Positions 31,492 to 40,396 of a stretch of 50,815 nucleotides of DNA are shown piece by piece. Each line of letters opens with the position of its first letter. Positions within the stretch are counted from its first letter, which is position 1. The translations under genes were made by a program, and so were the position numbers. Source of the DNA: JACGMN01 sp964522635. Its GTDB lineage: Archaea > Halobacteriota > Syntropharchaeia > Alkanophagales > Methanospirareceae. The stretch is from the NCBI GenBank assembly GCA_964522635.1, contig CAZFWT010000004.1, forward strand, positions 1 through 50,815. Reading direction: 5' to 3'. The notes beneath the pieces were generated by a model. That model was not told where the DNA came from and searched no databases. It was given only the letters and a program-made list of their open reading frames with translations.

Positions 31492-32358
31492 TTAATCCAG
31501 CGTCGTGATCATTCCCGTGCCCACCGTCGCATAGCACTCGTTCATACAGGCTCTGATGAACTTCACGTAGAAGTACGCCCATACGATCAGCCCGAAGATG
31601 ATGAGAGAGATACCGTCCCACGCGCCCAGGCCTCGCCCGAGCACGAACATCGCTGCTCCCAGGATAATGCAGATCAAACCCGAAATCTCTATGGAGACCA
31701 TCCGTGTGCGCTCGCGTTGCTCGTCAGGTCCGAGACAGGCGTTGTACGGATGGAACATCCCCATCGCGGTAAAGATGAAGATGAATGCCGCGACGCCGGT
31801 CTCGAATACCCAGGTCACCACCTCGCCGAACTCCAGGGTACCGGTGATGATGGAGAATTGGAGTAAGACCGCCAGTGTGCCGGCTATGCCCAATTCGCCC
31901 ATCGCTCGTATCAAATGCGGGATTTTCATCGCGATGTATTTCTCATCATTCCCGAAGTACCCGGAGACGAGGCCAATCACACCCATGACGATGGCCCCGA
32001 TCAGGGCCGCGGGATAGATCCCTAATCGCGGGATCGCACCGTACTCGATGACCGCCAGGCCCATCAACGCCCCGATGAACCCATATCCCGTCCCCAGGAC
32101 GCCGATAGAGGGCACGCCGGTGCCTAATCCGTACTTCGAGGTCTTCCGGACCGAGTCATTGCCCCAGAGTATCGCACAGACCAGCCCGATTCCCTTGATC
32201 ACCGCGGGCAGTCCCGTGAAGATCACGACGATCGCGGCAATGACACCTAAGATGATCGCCATCTCTGTCTCTTCGAAGGGGTATTTGAAGGACAACCTTT
32301 TCTTCGGTGCTACTGCTTCTTCCTCTTCTTCCTCTACTGCTGCTGGTGTTACTGTCAT
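31492..32358 (-). CDS. mtrC: Tetrahydromethanopterin S-methyltransferase subunit C
   Basis: A 288-residue polytopic membrane protein with about seven to eight helices, one of the three large integral subunits thought to form the sodium path. Clear MtrC stretches are GTGVPSIGVLGTGYGFIGAL, GLAVIEYGAIPRLGIYPAAL and FHPYNACLGPDEQRERT. The N-terminal 20 residues are unusually rich in acidic residues (VEEEEEEAVAPKKR). It lies four bases after mtrD. Confidence 0.95.
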   Translation of the reverse strand: MTVTPAAVEEEEEEAVAPKKRLSFKYPFEETEMAIILGVIAAIVVIFTGLPAVIKGIGLVCAILWGNDSVRKTSKYGLGTGVPSIGVLGTGYGFIGALMGLAVIEYGAIPRLGIYPAALIGAIVMGVIGLVSGYFGNDEKYIAMKIPHLIRAMGELGIAGTLAVLLQFSIITGTLEFGEVVTWVFETGVAAFIFIFTAMGMFHPYNACLGPDEQRERTRMVSIEISGLICIILGAAMFVLGRGLGAWDGISLIIFGLIVWAYFYVKFIRACMNECYATVGTGMITTLD

Positions 32359-32362
32359 ATTA

Positions 32363-33061
32363 TTATAGTCCTCCCAAACCTATCGTCGCAAGCACGACCA
32401 CGATACCGGCGAGTAACGAGACGGCTAACGACGCGATGAGCGCTTTGGGCAGTCGCTTGAACTTCGGATCGTGGAATCCCTCGATCGTCCCGCGGATGTT
32501 GTAAGCTGCGAGAATCGCATTGGCCACGAAGATGGAGAGTGCAGCAATTGCCGCCGTGCCCGGTGTGAATTTGGAGTAGTTCAGCAGGGTCCAGTACATG
32601 AGTGCACCACCGAACCCACCGAAGAACCCACCCATAGTGCCCGAGACGAAGACCACGTTCGGTACGCCGTGCCCATCGGTCTGTGGGGTTTTATACTCCT
32701 TCTGCGACTCCTTGGTCACAGGATCCACATCCACACGACCGGAGATCGGGAGCACGCCACAGCCAAACGCATACAGGATATTCGCCATGAACATCACCAC
32801 GCAGATCATGATCGTCGCACCGACCGCGCCTGATAGCGCGACCAGCCAGAGGCTATCGGTGAACGTCGCCACGTTTGCCGCGGTGAATAACCCGGTCAAC
32901 GCCGCGCCGAGCATGATCTGAACGGTTCCCGTCGCAATCCCTGTTGCAGTGCCCATGGCCGCGGGGGCACCGCCCACTGGTAAGAGGTGTGCACCTAAAC
33001 TCGCCAGTAACCCACCAATCACCACATATACCACGATAAATATCGCTATTATTGGGTCCAT
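32363..33061 (-). CDS. mtrD: Tetrahydromethanopterin S-methyltransferase subunit D
   Basis: A 232-residue integral membrane subunit with about six helices. MtrD features are GGLLASLGAHLLPVGGAPAA (first part), MGTATGIATGTVQIMLGAAL and the cytoplasmic loop SGRVDVDPVTKESQKEYKTP. With MtrC and MtrE it forms the sodium-translocating core. It lies seven bases after mtrE. Confidence 0.95.
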   Translation of the reverse strand: MDPIIAIFIVVYVVIGGLLASLGAHLLPVGGAPAAMGTATGIATGTVQIMLGAALTGLFTAANVATFTDSLWLVALSGAVGATIMICVVMFMANILYAFGCGVLPISGRVDVDPVTKESQKEYKTPQTDGHGVPNVVFVSGTMGGFFGGFGGALMYWTLLNYSKFTPGTAAIAALSIFVANAILAAYNIRGTIEGFHDPKFKRLPKALIASLAVSLLAGIVVVLATIGLGGL

Positions 33062-33068
33062 CTTCTTA

Positions 33069-34040
33069 TCACACTCCTACGAAAGGTCCACATTTCGCTC
33101 GTACCCACCTAACGAAGATCACGTTGCCCACGACGAACGCCGCCACTATCAGAAGTCCAACGACGATGCCGCCGATCGCTGCCATATCGCCGCCCATGGT
33201 CAGGTTCGGTAAGAAGCCGCCGAGCATCATTCCCACCAGCGTCCGCCAGTTCTCGAAGAGAATGATGAGCCCGAAGGTCATCCCCGTACAGGGGCCACCG
33301 AACTTCGCGCAGAAGCTTGCAATGTCCTTCTGTGTCCGTATCCCGCATTCCGCGTATCGTGTGATCTTACCGTGGTACACCACACGTTTACCCTCACCGA
33401 ACGGTCTGTCCTGGAACTCGCGCTCCGTTCCGTAATGCACATCACCGGTTGAGGATCCGATTGAGCCGACCGTAATGCCCCAGATGAAGCCCAGCAAGGG
33501 TAAGGCAAACGGATGGTTCAGCGCCGGATTCCCTGAGAGTGTCCCCACGTTGCTCTGAATGTATGCAATACTGGTAATACAGAACGTCGTCATAAACCCG
33601 TGCGTGGCAATAGGTAGCAGGTGGCCATAGAACACATCGAGATAAATAGGCTGTGAGAATCGCTTCTGCGCCGCTGTCCTGCCGCAGTGCGCGGTCGTCG
33701 CGAAGATCATGTGGATAAGCGCGGCTCCTGCGACACCCAGAGGGATCGCAACGACCGCGGCCTTCCACGGAGCATCAGGAACCAGGGGTTCAAGCTTCAG
33801 CAAGAACATCCAGGCGATGGTCCCTGCGACCGCGCAATACATAGCATTCGATAGCGGCTCACCGGAAATCGCTTTGTTAAAGAATCGATGTACCTGACCG
33901 ACCTGTGCTGCCAGTTGCACCTGCGAGTTTGGATTGCTCTGAGATCCAATATCTGACTCGATGTCCTCGAACGTGCACGCAATGAACGCCAGGAACGCTA
34001 TCACTAACATCCATGCAAAAAGCAACACTACTTGTAGCAT
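33069..34040 (-). CDS. mtrE: Tetrahydromethanopterin S-methyltransferase subunit E
   Basis: A 323-residue integral membrane protein, first gene of the complete mtrEDCBAFGH operon. Diagnostic stretches are DIESDIGSQSNPNSQVQLAA, FNKAISGEPLSNAMYCAVAG (near), TVGSIGSSTGDVHYGTEREF and FGGPCTGMTFGLIILFENW. In methanogenesis the complex couples methyl transfer to CoM with sodium export; in methane or alkane oxidisers it runs in reverse. A TATA box about 28 bases upstream of the ATG implies a leaderless transcript. Confidence 0.96.
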   Translation of the reverse strand: MLQVVLLFAWMLVIAFLAFIACTFEDIESDIGSQSNPNSQVQLAAQVGQVHRFFNKAISGEPLSNAMYCAVAGTIAWMFLLKLEPLVPDAPWKAAVVAIPLGVAGAALIHMIFATTAHCGRTAAQKRFSQPIYLDVFYGHLLPIATHGFMTTFCITSIAYIQSNVGTLSGNPALNHPFALPLLGFIWGITVGSIGSSTGDVHYGTEREFQDRPFGEGKRVVYHGKITRYAECGIRTQKDIASFCAKFGGPCTGMTFGLIILFENWRTLVGMMLGGFLPNLTMGGDMAAIGGIVVGLLIVAAFVVGNVIFVRWVRAKCGPFVGV

Positions 34041-34356
34041 GAATGAGAGATTGCGGGAGTCCTCTTAAAAAGGTTTCTCTTTTTCGCTACGCCACGGTGA
34101 GCAAAGATGGAGGTAGAGACGAAGTACCTTTCGGTTTGGATGACGGGTGTTACCCAAACGGGTTTGCTATGGCCCGCACCGCACGCTCGCGCTCACGAAT
34201 GGACATACAAAGCAAGCGAGCTCACGCCACGCCGCAACGCAGATAGTCACTCGCGGCGCGCGTGCGCACCGAGCAAAAACGAAAGGTTTATTTCGCAGCC
34301 GCGGTGTCTTATATGTTTTACTTACGTACACAGGGGTAGGGGATGACCAGTCAAGG
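34041..34356. promoter_or_regulatory. Divergent intergenic region between mtrE and mmp14
   Basis: About 315 bases with no supportable gene. The mtrE promoter (minus-strand CTTTTTAAGAG, 34062-34073, preceded by GAAAC) lies 28 bases from the ATG. On the other side TTATATG at 34309-34315 lies about 44 bases before the mmp14 ATG, with a second candidate, AAAGGTTTATTT, at about 34282-34293. The middle (34090-34270) is GC-rich without visible hairpins or repeats of note. Confidence 0.6.
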
Positions 34357-35796
34357 ATGGGCCTTTTTAAGAAGAAGCACAAGCCAAAAGTGCTGAAATC
34401 CGAAAAGATCAGTTATTCTGATTTGTATTTCACTTTACGGCTGTCTCGTGGGGAGATGTCCATCAAACCGCTCTTCATTGTGGCCAGTGTCGAACTGGGA
34501 AACAGCACGACGAAAGCGATCCTCACGGCCACGGACCTGGAATGTGGACGGACGTATATTCTTGCGAAAGCGGTGCGGATGACGCGGGAGGCGCTATCGA
34601 AGCGTGAGGTTTTCTGCCATACCATCAGCCTGGTGGACCTCTCTGAGGACTCGATAGCGAACCTGGTGAAGGAGACCCTGCTGGAATGCACGCACTCCGC
34701 AGGGCTCAGCATCGAGGATGTGCAGTTCGTGGTGCGATCCACCGGCGTGACGGCCTGTTTCGAGACGATCAATGAGGTAGCAGGCGTGATAAAGGCTCTG
34801 GCAAGGGGCTGTCTGCTCGCGGGTGTGCCACCCCGGAAGATGGTCTCGCCCATGGGTATAGAGAATATCGTCCCTGAATTGCGGCCCTTCTCGCGCCTCG
34901 ATCGCACCTACTTTGACGGCGCGGTGACCGGGAACATTCCACCTGGCGGTGAGTCGATTGTGGGTAACGAGATGGAAGGCGAGCTCGTGACGGCGGGACT
35001 AAAGGAAGCGGCAAAATGGTTGGCGGTGGATTACCGCAACCCGGTGCTCTCACTGGATTTCGGCACGACCCTCGCCGGTCGCATCACCGATGCAAACACG
35101 CCCTACGCGCGCGTGATCGGGAGTTATTGTGGTCTGGCGGGCGCCATTCCGGACGCCCTGGTCTCGAAGGTGATCGCTGTGGACTTCCCTTCGGTGCTCG
35201 ATCTGGCGCTGAAAAGCGTGCCGGGGAAGCGGCTGAAAAAAAGTGAGAAGCAGCGTTATGTGGAGGAGATCCGCGAACAGCTCTGGATCGGTCGAGTGGC
35301 AAGCGGAGCTACCAGAGTTGGCGGCGTTCCCGTGAACGTGGATGCGGCAGAGCGGAATAATGTCGTGCTCATCGGGGCCGACGCCGGGAAGAACCTCTCG
35401 AATCTACCAGCAATCGCGGATATTGGGGCTCGGCTCGTGACTGATGTTGGCGTACAAGCCCTGCTTCCGGTGATCGATGAGCTGGCCGCATGCGTCACCA
35501 TGGATCTGGTGCGGATCGCGAAGGAGGAGGATTTGATCCTTAAGCATACTAAGATCGGGATCACCGGACGCGCAGGCATCACGGGCAGGAAGCCTGATCT
35601 CGTCGTGAAGCAGTTAAGCGATCTGTTTGGGCGCAGCATGGACTCGGAGGTCATCTTTGCCGACGATGCGCTGGCTCGCGGTGCTGCGGTCCTCGGCCGC
35701 TGCATGCATCAGTTCGGCACCATGAAGAATCCGATCGGGGGGGTTCAAGGTCATGGCTGCCTCTTCGGCCAGCGGGTGAAATTGCAGAGAAAGTAA
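34357..35796 (+). CDS. Methanogenesis marker protein 14
   Basis: About 479 residues from MGLFKKKHKPKVLKSEKISY. The family is nearly restricted to MCR-containing archaea, function unknown. Its ATPase-like (ASKHA) pattern is visible: FIVASVELGNSTTKAILTAT, VVRSTGVTACFET, KALARGCLLAGVPPRKMVSP, VGNEMEGELVTAGLKEAAKW, LSLDFGTTLAGRITDANTP and VLIGADAGKNLSNLP. The frame is open 70 codons further upstream, but that extension is basic, unlike the family, and overlaps the TATA box at 34309. It heads the plus-strand operon mmp14-mmp17-mmp7, divergent from mtr. Confidence 0.88.
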   Translation: MGLFKKKHKPKVLKSEKISYSDLYFTLRLSRGEMSIKPLFIVASVELGNSTTKAILTATDLECGRTYILAKAVRMTREALSKREVFCHTISLVDLSEDSIANLVKETLLECTHSAGLSIEDVQFVVRSTGVTACFETINEVAGVIKALARGCLLAGVPPRKMVSPMGIENIVPELRPFSRLDRTYFDGAVTGNIPPGGESIVGNEMEGELVTAGLKEAAKWLAVDYRNPVLSLDFGTTLAGRITDANTPYARVIGSYCGLAGAIPDALVSKVIAVDFPSVLDLALKSVPGKRLKKSEKQRYVEEIREQLWIGRVASGATRVGGVPVNVDAAERNNVVLIGADAGKNLSNLPAIADIGARLVTDVGVQALLPVIDELAACVTMDLVRIAKEEDLILKHTKIGITGRAGITGRKPDLVVKQLSDLFGRSMDSEVIFADDALARGAAVLGRCMHQFGTMKNPIGGVQGHGCLFGQRVKLQRK

Positions 35797-35856
35797 CTAT
35801 CTATATATAAATGAGTCCTGCGAACATTAGGTTATTGTAGCACGGAGCATGAGGTC

Positions 35857-36405
35857 ATGGAGATAAAGGTGGAAGGTGGTGATGAATTTGCTAACGTCTC
35901 ATATGAGAAGATCAGCAGGGATACGTTCCGGGATTTGGGTATCGGATCGAGCATCGATAACGCTTATCTGTATTTAAATCCTGAAGAGCACGTGTTCATC
36001 ATATCGATCACGATCGGACGGGTGGCAAGCCCGGTAAGAGTGGGCGATGTCGCCAGTATCGAGAAGAATACGCTCCGGATCGGCGATGAGAAATACGCGC
36101 CTAAGCTGCTCTCCTTGTTGTGGGACAGGTTCGGAAAGCGCGCACAGCAGTTGAGCAGACTGGTGATCGAGCTGGACGTGGAAGAGAAGGAGCTAACTGC
36201 GTTAACGGAGCTGGTGATCTACGATCCGCGCGAGGATCTCATCGCGCGCATACTGGATGCCATCGATAGAATCCTGCCTGAAGGTGCCCGGGTTCGGTAC
36301 CCCATACCCGCAGATCATGCCGTTGCGATCATTGCCTCGGAGGACGCGATCAGCGAGGAGTGGAAGCAGCGAGCGATGGAGCTTGTGGGGCCAAAGGTGA
36401 GCTAA
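35857..36405 (+). CDS. Methanogenesis marker protein 17
   Basis: A 182-residue protein matching marker 17: MEIKVEGGDEFANVSYEKI at the start, VFIISITIGRVASPVRVGDV in the middle, and LTELVIYDPREDLIARILDA. Marker 17 has been reported, with McrC and marker 7, as part of the complex that activates MCR. There are no cysteines in the visible motifs, suggesting a structural or docking role. It lies 60 bases after mmp14 and three bases before mmp7. Confidence 0.85.
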   Translation: MEIKVEGGDEFANVSYEKISRDTFRDLGIGSSIDNAYLYLNPEEHVFIISITIGRVASPVRVGDVASIEKNTLRIGDEKYAPKLLSLLWDRFGKRAQQLSRLVIELDVEEKELTALTELVIYDPREDLIARILDAIDRILPEGARVRYPIPADHAVAIIASEDAISEEWKQRAMELVGPKVS

Positions 36406-36408
36406 TGA

Positions 36409-37302
36409 ATGTACAAGATCATGATGTTTGAGGGTGGCGTGTATAAATTCAACGAACTCAAAGAGCTCGTCGAGGATATCGGCGGGTTCATACTTCAGGA
36501 ATCGGTCATGCAGACCGAGACCATGCTGCACATGGCCTTCCCTGAGTATGAAGAGCGAACCATCAGGAACAAGATCAAGGATCTAGGCGGTAAATTCAAG
36601 GAGCTGCCGCTGGCCGGAACTGAGATCATGGTCGTTTCGCCCTCGCTCGGCAAGCATCACGCGGTAAATCCGATGTGCGATGTCGCGGAATATCTGAGGC
36701 GGCAGGGCGCGATCACGATCGTCATGGGCCTGGCGCGGGGGGTAGGGAAGCGTATCGCGCAGATCACGGTGGAAGAGAAGAAGATCATTGAAGAATCTGA
36801 TGGCGCCGTCTTTGTCTTCGGCAACTTTAAGGAATGTATCAGCGTGAAGGCTAAGCTCTGTGAGCAAGTAAACGTGCCCTACCTTATTGTGGGGGGGCCG
36901 CCAGATCTCGAGTTGCCACACTACTCGGGCGGTGTAGGCCGACGTACTGATCGGCTGCGAAGAGCAGAAGATATCGAATGCCTCGAGCGCATGACGACCG
37001 AACTCGATAAGAGACTCAATGAGAAGCGACAAGAGGTAGAAGAGGATCCATTGGCAGCTAATCCGCTCTTTGTGAAGGAGATGATCGAGATGATGGTGCC
37101 ATCCAAAGCCGGGGAGGAACTGCCTATCACTGTCCAGCTGGACGGTTTACGCGTCAGTATCGACGAAGAAGAGCTCGGGAACATAAAAACCGTTGAGATA
37201 GGAACACGAAAGCTCTCTGAAATCGCGGAGATCAGGAAATCGCTTTTTAAGGGCTATCTGGTGAAGATACGACCGGAGTCAGAGGTAGGGTGTATTTTCT
37301 AA
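36409..37302 (+). CDS. Methanogenesis marker protein 7
   Basis: A 297-residue marker 7 protein: MFEGGVYKFNELKELVEDIG, LPLAGTEIMVVSPSLGKHHA, MCDVAEYLRRQGAITIVMGL, ARGVGKRIAQITVEEKK and AVFVFGNFKECISVKAKLCE. Cysteines in PMCDVAEYL, ECISVKAKLC and the terminal VGCIF are candidates for Fe-S ligation; marker 7 has been reported as an Fe-S-containing part of the MCR activation complex. It overlaps nothing and begins three bases after mmp17 (TAATGAATG), so the two are translationally close. GGGP synthase follows convergently. Confidence 0.9.
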   Translation: MYKIMMFEGGVYKFNELKELVEDIGGFILQESVMQTETMLHMAFPEYEERTIRNKIKDLGGKFKELPLAGTEIMVVSPSLGKHHAVNPMCDVAEYLRRQGAITIVMGLARGVGKRIAQITVEEKKIIEESDGAVFVFGNFKECISVKAKLCEQVNVPYLIVGGPPDLELPHYSGGVGRRTDRLRRAEDIECLERMTTELDKRLNEKRQEVEEDPLAANPLFVKEMIEMMVPSKAGEELPITVQLDGLRVSIDEEELGNIKTVEIGTRKLSEIAEIRKSLFKGYLVKIRPESEVGCIF

Positions 37303-37350
37303 CCAGGGAGACCCCTGCCTTTCCACTGGAGTGGCTGCTTGTTGTACCTC

Positions 37351-38037
37351 TCAGGGGATAGTCTCGAGATACTGCTCAAAATCCTCGTATATGATGTTCC
37401 CCACGACAATAACGTCTGCATACCGCGACATCTCCTGAGTGGTCTCATGAGAGCTGATGCCTCCGCCATAGAAGAGTGTTGCATGGGTTAAGACCTCGCC
37501 CACAGCCTTCACCACTGCTGGATCGCCGTATTTTCCGCTGTACTCCACGTAGACGATGGGAATCCCGAGATAGTTCTCTGCGTACTGCGCGTAGGCAACC
37601 ACCTCTTGAGGAGTGAGTATCGTCGTGGCCCTGGTGAGCTGCGCGACCGCTGAGTCAGGATTGAGCACAATGTATGCCTCAGCATAGACCTTCTCCCAGT
37701 TCACGGCATAATTCTGGATCCAGTCTTTGTGCTTCCCGACGATCCATTGTAAATCGCCGGTATTCAGCACCAGCGGTACGAAAATGAAATCAACATCGTC
37801 GTCAAGAACGGCCTCCGGGGTTGCAGGTTCCAGAATCTTCGGGATGTCAAATGCTCTGAGCTTCTCGATTAACCGAGCGACCTTCTTGTCGGTGATGTTC
37901 TGCGTGCCCGAGATCATAAGAGCATCTGTTCCGCTGTCCACGATCCGGCTCAACTGCGCGTCTGAGATATGCTTGTCAGGATCGAGCTTTGTAACGTGCT
38001 TCCACGTAGACCATGGCGGGATTTTTGCAGGACTCAT
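37351..38037 (-). CDS. (S)-3-O-geranylgeranylglyceryl phosphate synthase
   Basis: A 228-residue PcrB/GGGPS-family TIM-barrel prenyltransferase that makes the first ether bond of archaeal lipids from glycerol-1-phosphate and GGPP. Seen are WKHVTKLDPDKHISDAQL, SGTDALMISGTQNITDKKV, KILEPATPEAV, DFIFVPLVLNTGD, VYVEYSGKYGDP and the phosphate-binding FYGGGISSHETTQEMSRYAD followed by VIVVGNIIYED. It resembles the group I (Archaeoglobus-type) short form. The minus-strand TATA box ATTTATAA (38073-38080) lies about 40 bases upstream of the ATG. Confidence 0.93.
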   Translation of the reverse strand: MSPAKIPPWSTWKHVTKLDPDKHISDAQLSRIVDSGTDALMISGTQNITDKKVARLIEKLRAFDIPKILEPATPEAVLDDDVDFIFVPLVLNTGDLQWIVGKHKDWIQNYAVNWEKVYAEAYIVLNPDSAVAQLTRATTILTPQEVVAYAQYAENYLGIPIVYVEYSGKYGDPAVVKAVGEVLTHATLFYGGGISSHETTQEMSRYADVIVVGNIIYEDFEQYLETIP

Positions 38038-38213
38038 CTCTCGTTCACACTCACACTGTAACGGTCGTTGGGTTATAAATCACGCTGCTTCCTCTTGAGA
38101 TCGAAGACCCGCGGATAGTGTCGATAATACAATACAATACAAACATTATACTCAATAGCAGTCCAGGAGGGCTGCGCTTGTTAGGCCTGGGATAGTGATA
38201 GAGACGCTCTTTA

Positions 38214-38681
38214 TTACCGCATTTTTAGGAGCAGGACGTTTATCTTATCACCATGGTACCCCAGCACTCCACCTTCGGTATAGCTTCTCTTCACGCCTCT
38301 ATGCCCTTTCCGGGGAGGATGCAGCCTGAATATGGGTTTTATGCCCTGAGCTGCCAGCTCCTTCATCGTTATTTGGCCGCTCCTCAAGGCCTGCGCAAGC
38401 TCAGTGAATGACGATACGGACGTCTTATCACGAATAATCTCTTCTGATAGCCTTTTACCGCCTGTTACACGGCCGCGATTGCGCAGCAGGGTCTCAAGCA
38501 TCTCTTCTGAGATCTCGCCCCAGGCCACATAATCCTTCACCTTTCGGATCATCCCGCGTGAATACTCGTTCTCTTCAGCTACCACACAGTGATTGACCCT
38601 GTGCAACCGGAGGAGCTCGAGCGTATACTTAATCTCAGGGCGGACATTCACATCTCCACGTATTCGAATAATTGCGAACAT
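38214..38681 (-). CDS. rpl30: Ribosomal protein uL30
   Basis: A 155-residue archaeal-length uL30 (bacterial L30 is about 60). The N-terminal FAIIRIRGDVNVRPEIKYTL and LELLRLHRVNHCVVAEENE are typical, and the C-terminal FRLHPPRKGHRGVKRSYTEG is the archaeal/eukaryotic extension. It is last in the eL19-uL18-uS5-uL30 group, 13 bases after uS5. The usual next genes, uL15 and secY, are absent; a GGGP synthase gene is found instead. Confidence 0.95.
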   Translation of the reverse strand: MFAIIRIRGDVNVRPEIKYTLELLRLHRVNHCVVAEENEYSRGMIRKVKDYVAWGEISEEMLETLLRNRGRVTGGKRLSEEIIRDKTSVSSFTELAQALRSGQITMKELAAQGIKPIFRLHPPRKGHRGVKRSYTEGGVLGYHGDKINVLLLKMR

Positions 38682-38694
38682 TGCTCTTTATCTA

Positions 38695-39345
38695 TCACTC
38701 CACAGTCTTCATGAGCGAGGTCTTGCGTAGCGCGTCGTAGGTGGCGTAGGCTTGATTGAAGGTCGTCCTTGTCTGCCCTTTCGTTTGCCCCCAAACGTCC
38801 TTAACACCTGCGAATTCGAGGACGCGCTTAGGGACGTCCCCGGTGGCCAGGCCTATGCCTTTTGGTGCAGGTTTCAGGGTAATCACGACGCTGCCCGCTT
38901 TCCCATCGATTTTAAAAGGAATCGAATGAGTCTCACCGCAGTTACACTCCCACGAGCCGCACCCACGTGTGATATGCGTAATCCCGAGCTTCGCGGCTCT
39001 CACCGCTTTTACTATTCCGTTTCGCACTAATGCGTCCTTTCCTAACCCGATCCCCATATACCCATCGCGATCTCCTACGATGGCACATACCCGGAATTTG
39101 ACACGGCGACCGGAATCGGTCATCCGCTGCACCAGATTGATATCCAGAACCTCCTCACTCAGATCGGGCAGCAGTGTGTCTACAATCTGGTATTCTTTTA
39201 CCGGATATTTTGATAAGAGCGCCGCTTCAATCGTGGTGATCTCGCCACTCTGGACGAGCATGCCCAGCCGTGTGGCAGGCTTCCACTCTTTTACTGCGCC
39301 CTCTTTATCATCATTGAATCGCTGTCTCGGTCTTCTCCCACTCAT
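38695..39345 (-). CDS. rps5: Ribosomal protein uS5
   Basis: A 216-residue archaeal uS5. The double-stranded RNA-binding part reads RVKFRVCAIVGDRDGYMGIG followed by GKDALVRNGIVKAVRAAKLG, and the C-terminal domain has GSVVITLKPAPKGIGLATGD. Length and the ITRGCGSWECNCG cysteine insertion are archaeal. Its start overlaps the uL18 stop (ATGA). Confidence 0.96.
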   Translation of the reverse strand: MSGRRPRQRFNDDKEGAVKEWKPATRLGMLVQSGEITTIEAALLSKYPVKEYQIVDTLLPDLSEEVLDINLVQRMTDSGRRVKFRVCAIVGDRDGYMGIGLGKDALVRNGIVKAVRAAKLGITHITRGCGSWECNCGETHSIPFKIDGKAGSVVITLKPAPKGIGLATGDVPKRVLEFAGVKDVWGQTKGQTRTTFNQAYATYDALRKTSLMKTVE

Positions 39346-39884
39346 TCTGTATTTTTGTCCCCCTCGCTCTCACTAATAGCTTCTTTAACAGCTCTGACCT
39401 GCTCGATATATGATGCATCATCAGTGAATGCACCTATTTGCTGGCCTGAAACCCGCTCTTCAGACGGGAACACGACAGGGTCATGAGGGATATTCATCCC
39501 ACTATCAATGGCTCCTTTCAATGCTGCGTAAACGTTGGATCCATGTATCGGTGTCTGGCGGCCTATATCGAGAATCCCGTGCTCGTAGCCCGTCTCGCGC
39601 GCACGTTTCCCAAACACGAGCCCGGTCAAGTAGGCGGCGGAGCAATTTGATAAGCTACCTTTATAACCTAACCTCACCAATTCCGAGGAATTCACGGTGA
39701 TGAGCGTATTATCCCCGACTGGCTCGGTCGAGATAAGTTGCATTCGTATGTATCGATTACTCTTCCGCACGACGACACGAGGAATCCGGCTCAAGAGCAA
39801 CCGAAGCCGGCGTCGATAATCGGTCTTCCCTTCCCGTCTGCGGCGGAAGGGCACGCGGTAGGTTGGACTCCCTGCTTTCACCAT
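39342..39884 (-). CDS. rpl18: Ribosomal protein uL18
   Basis: A 180-residue archaeal uL18 that binds 5S rRNA. Seen are YRVPFRRRREGKTDYRRRLR, RVVVRKSNRYIRMQLIS, AAYLTGLVFGKRARETG and ILDIGRQTPIHGSNVYAALK. It lies nine bases after eL19 and overlaps uS5 by four bases. Confidence 0.95.
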   Translation of the reverse strand: MVKAGSPTYRVPFRRRREGKTDYRRRLRLLLSRIPRVVVRKSNRYIRMQLISTEPVGDNTLITVNSSELVRLGYKGSLSNCSAAYLTGLVFGKRARETGYEHGILDIGRQTPIHGSNVYAALKGAIDSGMNIPHDPVVFPSEERVSGQQIGAFTDDASYIEQVRAVKEAISESEGDKNTE

Positions 39885-39892
39885 CTGTTATT

Positions 39893-40354
39893 TTATGCCT
39901 CCTCCCGGGCGAGCAGCTCATGGGCGGCTATATAATCGTTCAGGTGTGCAACGTTCCTGAAGTCTCCACCATTCGCCTTGTTATAGAGCATACGATACGC
40001 GGTTTTATCAATAGACTCATCAGCACGCAACTCCTTCAAGCGGCGCCTCAGCGCGCGGATCTTGGACATCCAATGCTCCTTCTTGTTTGTCCGTGCCCCC
40101 CGAGCACCCTTTCTGCTGCCATGACCTTTGCGCCGCCCCATAGACTTCTGCCGCGCTATTACCCGAGTCCTTCCTCTGCTAATACCTTGCTTCTGGATCT
40201 TCTGGATGACGCCATCTTCGATCAGGCCTCGGATATCGTCGCGTGTTATAGCCTCCGCTACGTCCCCCCCTGCTTCCGGGTCGATCCAGACACGGCCCAG
40301 CCCTACATGGAGGACCGTCGCTGCGATTCTCCGCTGCTTCGTGAGATTGACCAT
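39893..40354 (-). CDS. rpl19e: Ribosomal protein eL19
   Basis: A 153-residue eL19, found only in archaea and eukaryotes. Opening VNLTKQRRIAATVLHVGLGR, then RVWIDPEAGGDVAEAITRDD, the basic GRRKGHGSRKGARGARTNKK loop and WMSKIRALRRRLKELRAD. It is first in the ribosomal fragment, where archaeal spc operons normally have eL32 upstream; here the upstream gene is a LarA-like protein. Confidence 0.95.
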   Translation of the reverse strand: MVNLTKQRRIAATVLHVGLGRVWIDPEAGGDVAEAITRDDIRGLIEDGVIQKIQKQGISRGRTRVIARQKSMGRRKGHGSRKGARGARTNKKEHWMSKIRALRRRLKELRADESIDKTAYRMLYNKANGGDFRNVAHLNDYIAAHELLAREEA

Positions 40355-40396
40355 CAGTCTTATCCTATCACGCTTTTCAGACCTTTGCTACACCCG

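Noticed and set aside
34147..34356. Upstream extension of mmp14 by 70 codons
   Set aside because: The segment is basic, unlike the family, and overlaps the TATA box at 34309-34315.
38124..38145. Short AATAC pentamer repeats upstream of uL30
   Set aside because: Only about three units in A/T-rich intergenic sequence; no pairing or conservation evidence.
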